This document shows positions 50,601 through 59,600 of a stretch of 64,000 bases of DNA, in pieces. Positions within the stretch are counted from its first letter, which is position 1. Every line of letters begins with the position of its first letter. Position numbers and translations under genes: made by a program. The notes under the pieces were generated by a model. That model had not been told where the DNA came from. It was given only the letters and a program-made list of their open reading frames with translations, and made no database searches. Origin of the DNA: Cyrtodaria siliqua (lineage: Eukaryota; Mollusca; Bivalvia; Adapedonta; Hiatellidae); the NCBI GenBank assembly GCA_037043455.1, contig JAWPHD010001433.1:1-64000 (forward strand), given 5' to 3'.

Positions 50601-53600
50601 ATCACGTCCGGTCTCTGCTACAACGCGTATCTTGCTTCTTTCTTGTAGGATTTTCACCAAACTTCACCAGAATGTTCCTTATATGCATCTAACATCATGT
50701 TATAGGTCATGTATGGTCTACGATATTCATAGCTTGAGCTTCTTTGCTGAATTTTCACCAAATTTCACCAGAAGACATCCAGCAGATTCAGTGTAATTAA
50801 ACCTGTACCTGTATATCCTATAGAGTCATTTTGATGAGCTGTGGAACAAGTACGGTATCTACAATTCCGGGGAACAGCTGTTTGGCCTGTCTGTGACCGA
50901 ATATCCCACGCTGGCTCGCATGAAGAAGGAGTTGAATCTGCTACAGAAATTGTACGGTCTCTACAGTACCGTGATGGCCAGTATCAATGGTTACTTCGAC
51001 ATTATCTGGACGGAAGTGGACATTGAGAAAATAAACCAGGAATTATCTGACCTTCAAAATAGGTAAATGTTTTACATGTTGAAACATTTGATCCAGGGTG
51101 TTCAAAGTTGGAATATAGAGATTTATAGGGAAAACTCTAAACGCTTTCGCTGCCACAGTCGAAGACATTGATTTTTGCGACCAATGTAAACCCAGATCAA
51201 CCTGTCCATAATCATACCATAAACAAACCACTCGCTATAATGTTTTCCATAACACTTTATATACAAAATATCACTGGACGGTTTGAATTTAAATTTTAGC
51301 AGACAACATTTAAAATTTGGCGGCGAAAGGGTTAAGAGAACCACTGGGCATATTCTGACAGTTGTTTTTCAAAATGTTAAGTATACCGTATACTATCAAG
51401 TTTGTTCAAATGAAGACCTGGGTATAAAAAATGAACATTGTACATATTTTGAACAAATTTCTGATTTTGTTTTGTGGATATTGACATGGGTATTTGTCAT
51501 ACTGCAAAGAAAATTCTCAGGATTTCATTGGTCAATGCGCCGTAGACATGAGCCATGTCTACGTCTCGAGACGTGAACATAGGATGAATTCCCTGAAGGT
51601 ACCCCATTACTCAAATACACAAAAACAAAATGGCGACAATAATGTTGCCGATTCGTTTTTCCTACCTATCGCTTTTCTGCGCTTTTCACTGTGTGTAAAA
51701 GTCTGAAATAATCGTAAGTGTATTTTTTTTGGCAATTTTACAGATAATAAAACGTTAACATAGTGACAAAATACGTTTATTTTATTAAAAAATCCGCAAG
51801 ACTTAACGACGTTAGAGCGATGACGTCACGAAAGTAAACAACGTCTAGTTAGAGGCACGTCACGGGGTAATTGGAGCAATAAAAATGAAATCGTGTTTTT
51901 GGCTGTTTTTTTTCATAAATAAATGGTTACAACTTTGAAGTATGACAAATTCGTTTATATAATATTAGGATTCTTGACAGGGGAACATGGGCTCACATTC
52001 CCTGCCTGGAAATATATATTCCCCCTCGCCTAACGGCTCGGGTGAATATAATTTCCAGGCAGGGAATGTGAGCCCATGTCCCCTGTCAAGAATCCTAATA
52101 ACTAATAATGTCCCCTACATAGTGTAACAGTTTCCATATACAAACTTAATGGAAGGGGCAGTCCGAGTAAATACGGACGATTTTTGCAAGGTCTCGTTTG
52201 AGACGTTACTGTGACTAATGCGGTGGGAAAAATCAGACATCAAAGTGCTAATTCAGTTCGGACAGCACTGTCCTCGCATGTTATTGTTTATTTCAGCGTA
52301 TTCAGTAGGTCCAAAGCAGTCCAAATAGTAGATTTATAACTCCAGTGAAAATTGTAAAATACGGACGCGATAGGAAAAATACGGACGTATTGGTGTAAAA
52401 ATCAGGACTTGCCAATTTCCAATAGGGGAAATAAGGACTGTCGAGCCTTTTTAAAAAAAATACATAGGAACACAGTTCAACTCGTACCGTTTAAAATCTT
52501 TACATTGAAATTCATTCCGTAGTTTTACAATTTTAACATACACATCTAGTTCATTATTATACGTATCACTGTATATCATGTACATGATTAGAGAATGTTT
52601 ACAACAGTTACCGATAATCGTGCCTTTGTATAGAAAAGACTGAACGGTTAGTAGCAAAACGTTAGTAATTTAAAATTTTAGATAACTTTATAAGCCAGTT
52701 TTTATACATCTACATCATTTCATTTTTTATCTCTCTGCCTCTGCCTTTGGGTTTTTTCTTAGTTTTCTTCTCAAGCTTAAGCCTTTTTTGTTCAACAATA
52801 TCCTCACTGGTAATTTGTGACTATTGCAAGTTTGCCGTTCAGATTTACTAGATGGCCTTTCGTTGAGCTTTTCAGGAAGAAACAGTGAATCAGTGCAGTT
52901 GTCAACGGAGACCTCGTTGATGTCATCATGGTTACCTGGGTCTTCAATGGCAGCATCTCCACTAGCAAGTAAATTCAAGATCTGCTGCAGATCACCTAAA
53001 TCTAAGACCTGGCTGGACTTCTCAAATCTTATTTCGGACAACGAAATATCAGAGGTTAGGTTTTGGTAGGATATGTCAGACGCCAGTTCATTGTTGGCAT
53101 TTGCTGATGACTGAGTACGATCAGCCAGTTGGTGAGTTTGGATTGTAAGCCTTACTTGGGACAGCCTTTCTGTTTAGCGGGACGATTCCACATGCCCGAA
53201 AGCCATTCCTTATGTTTACAACACCGAGCGCATTATGCCATGCTTGAGCAAATAGACTAGGAACTTGTACTTGTTTATTTGGTGCAATGGATTTTGCTGT
53301 AAGTATAATAAAGTAGAACATGCGTCATTATAAGCTGCCTTCAGTGGACCAAAAACCGTTGGATCGAGCGGCTGCAAGAAATGTGTGCAATGCGGAGAAA
53401 ACACCATCAACACTATATTTTCTTCAATTGCTCTTTCAATGATTGCCAAGGTTTCGTGGGAGCCATGGCCATTCATAAGCAACAGCTGGGGACATTCCGG
53501 GCCGCTGTGTTTTAAGAAGACTTGCTCAAACCAATGTTCATCGATTTCATCAGAGATCCATCCCTTGTTCTGGTAGGTCGATATTGAATTTTTGAGTGCA

Positions 53601-56600
53601 TCCTCTGTACGGTATCCAAGCAATGACCTAGGTGTTTTCCCTTTTGTTATCAACATCGGTGGCATACGAGGGCCGATCGCATTGACACAACCCATGACTG
53701 TTAAATTCATGACTGTTAAACGAATTTTTCGCCCTATCTGCCTGCATACACTCTTACAGGACTGTGTTCCATGTTGAAACTCATTTCGTCACAATTCCAT
53801 ATTCTTTGTGGATTAGAATCAAAATTGCCTTCATCGATAATTGTGCCTAAATCATCAAAATATTTTCCAAGAATTTCCGGATTCAGCATTCTCGCGCACA
53901 TGGAAGACAACTTTTCAGGTTTCCGCAGAACTAGCTCTGGGTACCGGCGTTTAAGACCCTCAAACCATTCTTTGCCGGCGTGGAATTCAGAATACCTGCT
54001 TTAATTTTCATTTGTGCAGAGAATGTTTGTCCGACTCAGAATTTGTTTTCTACTCAGGCCGAAACCTTGTGTTGCTGCCATCTTTATGCTACACACTATC
54101 TTGCTCTCCATATCGATAGTCAATGCTGGAGGATGTCCGTGTGTTGCATTCACATTTTGCTTTCCTGAAACCCTGTCTCCAATGGTTGACCTAGGAATAT
54201 TGAACTTCTCTGCAGACTGATGCACGGACAGTCCGCTATGGCAGATTTGTAACCGGAGGCCCTGGGTTTAGTCCTCCGTGGTGCCACTGAGTTTCGTCGG
54301 TGTGTTTTTGGGCAAGACACTTTCCCTTAGCCTTGTCGGTTGGATGGGGATGTAAACCGGGCTGTCCCATGTATCGGTCTATCCTCCGAGCATGTTAAAG
54401 AGCCATAGGAATCTATTTGATAATAAGAGTAGGGCATGGGTCCCGGATTCCGATGTATCACTCCCCTCACTCTGGGGCGGCTCTAAATAACCTATACTGT
54501 GTTGATGAGCCGTTAAACAACATTCAGTTATGGACTGCAGCAACAGCTTTTTCCAAGGAGGTTTGGTCATAGTTCATGGGTTTTCCTCTTTTTGTGTACT
54601 GATACTTTTTCGGCATTGCTGTAATAAAACATTTAAGGGTGGTATTTTGTGTTTACTATATGAACCGCATTTAATAAGTAATTACTGTAGTCATACATGA
54701 TGAAATGCGATGTCTGAGATAGTGGTTTTTCACTAACTTCATGGTTTGGGGGGAATTGACAACAGCCTATCCTCATTACATCAGAGGTCCGACAGATTTC
54801 CAGATGGACAGATACAGGTTACCTATGTCCCATGGGCAATGACAAGATATTTACACAAAACGCATTTGTCACGATTTTATTTAAAATGAGTTCTACGTAT
54901 TGATCCAGAACTTTACATGCATGAAACTAATTTATCTCTTTACTAGTAACCTATTACATACTATATAGAAAAGACTGAACGGTTAGTAGCAAAATGTTAG
55001 TAATTTAATTTTTTTAGATAACTTTATAAGCCAGAGAATGTCCTTCAATAATTTCCACGACCTTTGGCAAGTTCATTTCCTTGCAGCAATACCCTAAATT
55101 ACACGTTGCAGAGGTCCACCTCTTTTGAATATAGGTTCAAATTTTGATTTAATAAGAATGTTTCCTTCGATCAGGCTTTCCCTGTATAACTGTGACATCA
55201 AGGCTGCATCGGACCGCCTTAGATATGCAACACATCGACCATCAAATACGCCATCATGTATTGCTATGGCATATGGATCGAAAGGGTTGTTGGGCTCAGG
55301 TTTGCCATAGTAACCTTCACCAACAGTCATGCATGCCCGAAGCATAAACCGAATATATGATGACCTTCAACATATTGCCTAAAAAAGAAAGAAAACTGGG
55401 TGTGTTTTCGGACAAAAAATGTTTTCAGTTTATTTTAAATAATTATGCAGAACCACTATCTCATCATCGCTATTAAGTATTGTGCTCTCAGGAATTGTGT
55501 GTCCGTATTTATCCGACGGCTCAAAAGTGGCCTGGGAAAATTCGGATGATTTTAAAATCTCAATTTTCTCAATATTTTCTCTTTAAAATACCATCAAACC
55601 TGTAACTTTCTGGAAACAGAAATTTTCATCTACATAAATGAACCATTTATTGAATATTTTGCTGAAAATTATACCTGTAATAGCACTGTTACAACACCTA
55701 TCGAGATACAACACCCTATCGATGTTGATGAAAAATCGGAAAGGAAGCGTGGTTGACTTCTTTGAAAAAGTATGACGTGTGTAAACGTCATATTTTGTGT
55801 GACGTAGACGGTTCTAACTACCAAAACGGTAAAACTTGTAATCCTGTTTGTGATAGTTCATAAGAAGTCGTTTATTTCCGAAAAGCATCCATATTTATAC
55901 GTTCGTCCGTATTTTCCTGGATTGCCCCTACCTAAATAAAATGTATATCAGTGGAACATGAAATTTTATTTGTAAATTTAGATTCCTTAATTTTGAAAAT
56001 CGTTTTAGAAATAATGAGTTTACAGGGGCAAAATTGTTTACAGGGGCAAAATTTTTTCTCAGATTATGGGTTGCAACTTATATCTGTATGTATTTTCAAT
56101 AGACAGTGTTTTTCGCATCAATTTAGGGGCCACATGTTTATGGTCAAGTTCATAGAATTTTTTTGTCAGATCCGTGACTCGTAATGGTATGAAACTTGAT
56201 GTGTATAATGTATATGTATCCTGCAGATGTCGCAGATTACCCAAAGCATTAAAGGACTGGCAGGCTTACATGGAACTGAAGAACAAGATTGATGACTTTA
56301 GTGAGTCTTGTCCGATTCTGGAACTGATGTCCAACAAGGCCATGCAGGAACGTCACTGGGAGAAGATCGCCAGTCTGACTGGACATACGTTCGACTTTGA
56401 TTCAGAGAATTTCACTCTGCGTGACATCATGAAGGCTCCACTTCTGAAGTATAAGGAAGATATTGAGGTTTGTTTGTATTATATGTTCAAGAACATTTTG
56501 GAAGCAGGTCAAAAAGAATATTGTTTAGAATGAAATAGCCAGTCTTCTAGAATAAGAACAGTTTTAAGTGAACTACATAATTTTCCAGAAAGTTTAACAT

Positions 56601-59600
56601 GAGCTAGATGTTTTGATTTATATTTAAGATCTTTAAACCCGCCTTTATAGAAACTATAAATACAGTTTTAATTCAGTGAATTCAGGTGTTGCATCCCCCT
56701 GTCTAGTTTTTCTAAAATGTTTGTTTTTGGCTCTACTGGGCAGCAGAGCTTATTGGATGGCAAGTTATATGTCCGTCCATACGTTTACTTTTACCTTGTT
56801 AACATGATAGGGCCTTCATTTTTCATCTGATCATTTCTAAACTTAGCGATATTGTTGATATCAATGAAAGCTTGAACAACTTTGAAAACCAGCCAGATCG
56901 GACCAGTAGCACCAGAGTTATGGCCCTTAATTTAGTTAAATATGCTATATTTTGTCTCAGCATGATAGGGCCTTCATTAGCTCTACTGATCAAAGATCAG
57001 CAGAGCTTATGCCGTGGTGCGGTGTCCGTCCGTCTGTAAACTCTTTTATTTAGCAACTACTCCTCTGAAACTACTGGATGGATTTTCATGTAAATTTACA
57101 GAAATGTTGCCCATGAAGTCGAGTTGATTCCAGCAAAAATACATGTTGATGTGAAATCCAAGATGGCTGCCAAAGCTAAAAATAGATTTTTCAAAAACAA
57201 GTTTGTAGCGACTTCTTCTTGAAAACTATAAGTGATATTGATATGGGACTTTTTTTAAAATGATCAGCATGACATGATGTTGGTCTTTGTTGAAAATCGT
57301 TTTGATTCGACGGTAAACATGGCTGCTAGTGGCCTTCTTTCAGTGTTTACATAGAGTTATATAGTAAAAACTTGTAGCGACTACTCCTCTGAAACTACTT
57401 GACGGATTTTCATGAAACTTTACAGGAATGTTGCTCTTGATGTCTAATTGATCCTAACAAAATGTCAGGTCGGCCAGAAATTCACGATGGCCACCACGGC
57501 TAAAAATAGATTTTTAAAAAACAAGTTTTTAACGACTACTTTTTGAAAACTATAAGTGATATTGATATGGGACTTTTTCTAAAATGATCAGCATGACATG
57601 ATGTTGATCCTTGTTGAAAATCTTTTGATTCGACGTTAAACATGGCCGCCTCTTTGTTTACATAGAGTTATATTGTAAAAACTTGCAGCAACTACTCCTC
57701 TGAAACTACTTGACGGTTTATCATGAAATTTCACAGGAATGTTGCTCTTGATGTCTAGTTGGTCCTAGCAAAATTTCAGGTTGGCCAGAAATTCAAGATG
57801 GCCACAGCTAAAATAAGGTTTTTAAAAAAAACAAGTTTGTAGCGACTACGTCTTGAAAACTATAAGTGATATTGATATGGGACTTTTTCTAAAATGATCA
57901 GCATGACACGATGTTGGTCCTTGTGGAAAATCATTTTGGTGTGACATAAACATGGCTGTCCTCGGCCATCTTTGTTTACATGGAGTATTATAGTAAAAAC
58001 TTGTAGCGACTACTCCTCTGAAACTACTGGATTTTCATGAAACATAACAGAAATGTGGCTCTTGATGTGTAGTAGACCGTAACAAAATTCAACATTAAAC
58101 ATGGTTGCCAGTGGCCATCTTTGTTTACATAGTCATATATAAAAACTTGTAACGACTACACTGAAATTACTTGACAGATTTTCATGAAACTTCACAGGAA
58201 TGCTGATCTAGCTTTCAGAACCTGACTGTAGATCTTCAAGGTCATTGACCTCTTGTTTTTCATTTGCTCTTTAACAAACTTGGCCAGATTGTTGGTATCT
58301 ATGAAAGCTCGCACAGGTTCGAAAATCAGCCGGACCGGACCAGTAACACCAGACTTTGGTCCTTGATTTTCTTAAATATGCATTATGCTATTTTGCGAAC
58401 CTTGAGTCGTGGGTTCAAATCCCACTGGGGGCTAACTTTTTTTTTCTTGTCTAAATGTATTCTTATTTTGTATGGTCGTTTAGGGACTCGAGGCACAAAA
58501 TATGCAACGGGTTTATCCTCCAGCTTATAGGGACTCGACAGGGATACAATTTGGGGAGCTTGCAGTAATTTATTATTACAGTGTTCTGTCCTTGTTCTAT
58601 ACCCTTTGATATCTCATGTGTGGTGTATTTCTTAGTTAGGATGTGTAGATGCGCAATAAGATCTCGGATTTCGGCTCTGCCTGCTGGGGGGTAATCGGGT
58701 AATAAACCACAAAAAATTGCTCATTTTGTCCAAATGTGAATGGTTACGGTCATTTATAGACTCGAGGCACAACATATATAAATTGGCTTTTGACCTCCTG
58801 CATAAAGGGGTCCCTCTACAGGGGTACAACTTGGGGAACTATTAATTTACTATAACAAGTTTCGGGCTTGTGACGTTAACTCCTTCTGTACCCTTTGAAA
58901 TTTCAAGTTAAGAATGTGTAGATGTGCAGTAAGTTTTCGTATGTTGGCTCCATCCACTGGGACCCTATAGAGGGTAATCAGGTAAAAAAACACAAAAAAT
59001 TGCATATGTTGTCCAAATGTGAATGCATTTGATTCTAATGTGGTATCGTCATTTAGGGACTTGACAAGGGTACAACTTTGGGAGCTTGCAGTAATTTATT
59101 TGTTCGACTGCCATTTTGCTCAATGCAGGGCAAAGAGTTTTGTCATAAGTGCTACAACATCTAATCCCCCCCCCCCCCCCACCCCCCCCCAACCACAGAC
59201 TCCGTACAGCCAGAAGAGCAATACAGGCACACCTCTTTTTGAGCTGTTTCTTTAATTGGTTTGATTCTTAACTTTTTCATTTCCCTGGCTTCCATTTTAT
59301 ATTTAATTATATTTTACGTATTAATTAATCCATTGTTTTCTTGCTCAAGATGCACACTCTTTTGCAATCTTTCGAGTCTGCTGCTTTAACTTGTTTTCTT
59401 GGGTTCAAGAAGCCTCTTTCTTATATGTAATATACTGATAACCTGCAGGATACGTGTATCTCAGCCGTGAAGGAGAAGGACATTGAGGCCAAACTGAACC
59501 AGGTTGTGTCTGATTGGAGTAACAGAGATCTCAGTTTTATCCACTTCAAGGTCCGGGGAGAATTACTACTGAAGGGTGCCGAGACATCTGAGATTGTAGC

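Larger units (their letters stand above)
52153..55930 (-). mobile_element. Pogo-like DNA transposon with TIRs, decayed
   Basis: The left terminus AAGGGGCAGTCCGAGTAAAT and ACGGACG are mirrored at the right by CGTCCGTATTTTCCTGGATT and GCCCCTA, an inverted repeat of about 26 bp. ACGGACG motifs recur inside both ends (52375, 52391, 55503), which fits multiple transposase-binding sites. The minus strand encodes a pogo/Tigger-type transposase (HTH, CENP-B-like domain, DDE) and, upstream of it, a HIRAN-like ORF. It is damaged by frameshifts, a catalytic Asp-to-Asn change and a SINE insertion. A clear TA duplication is not visible at the ends. Confidence 0.75.
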
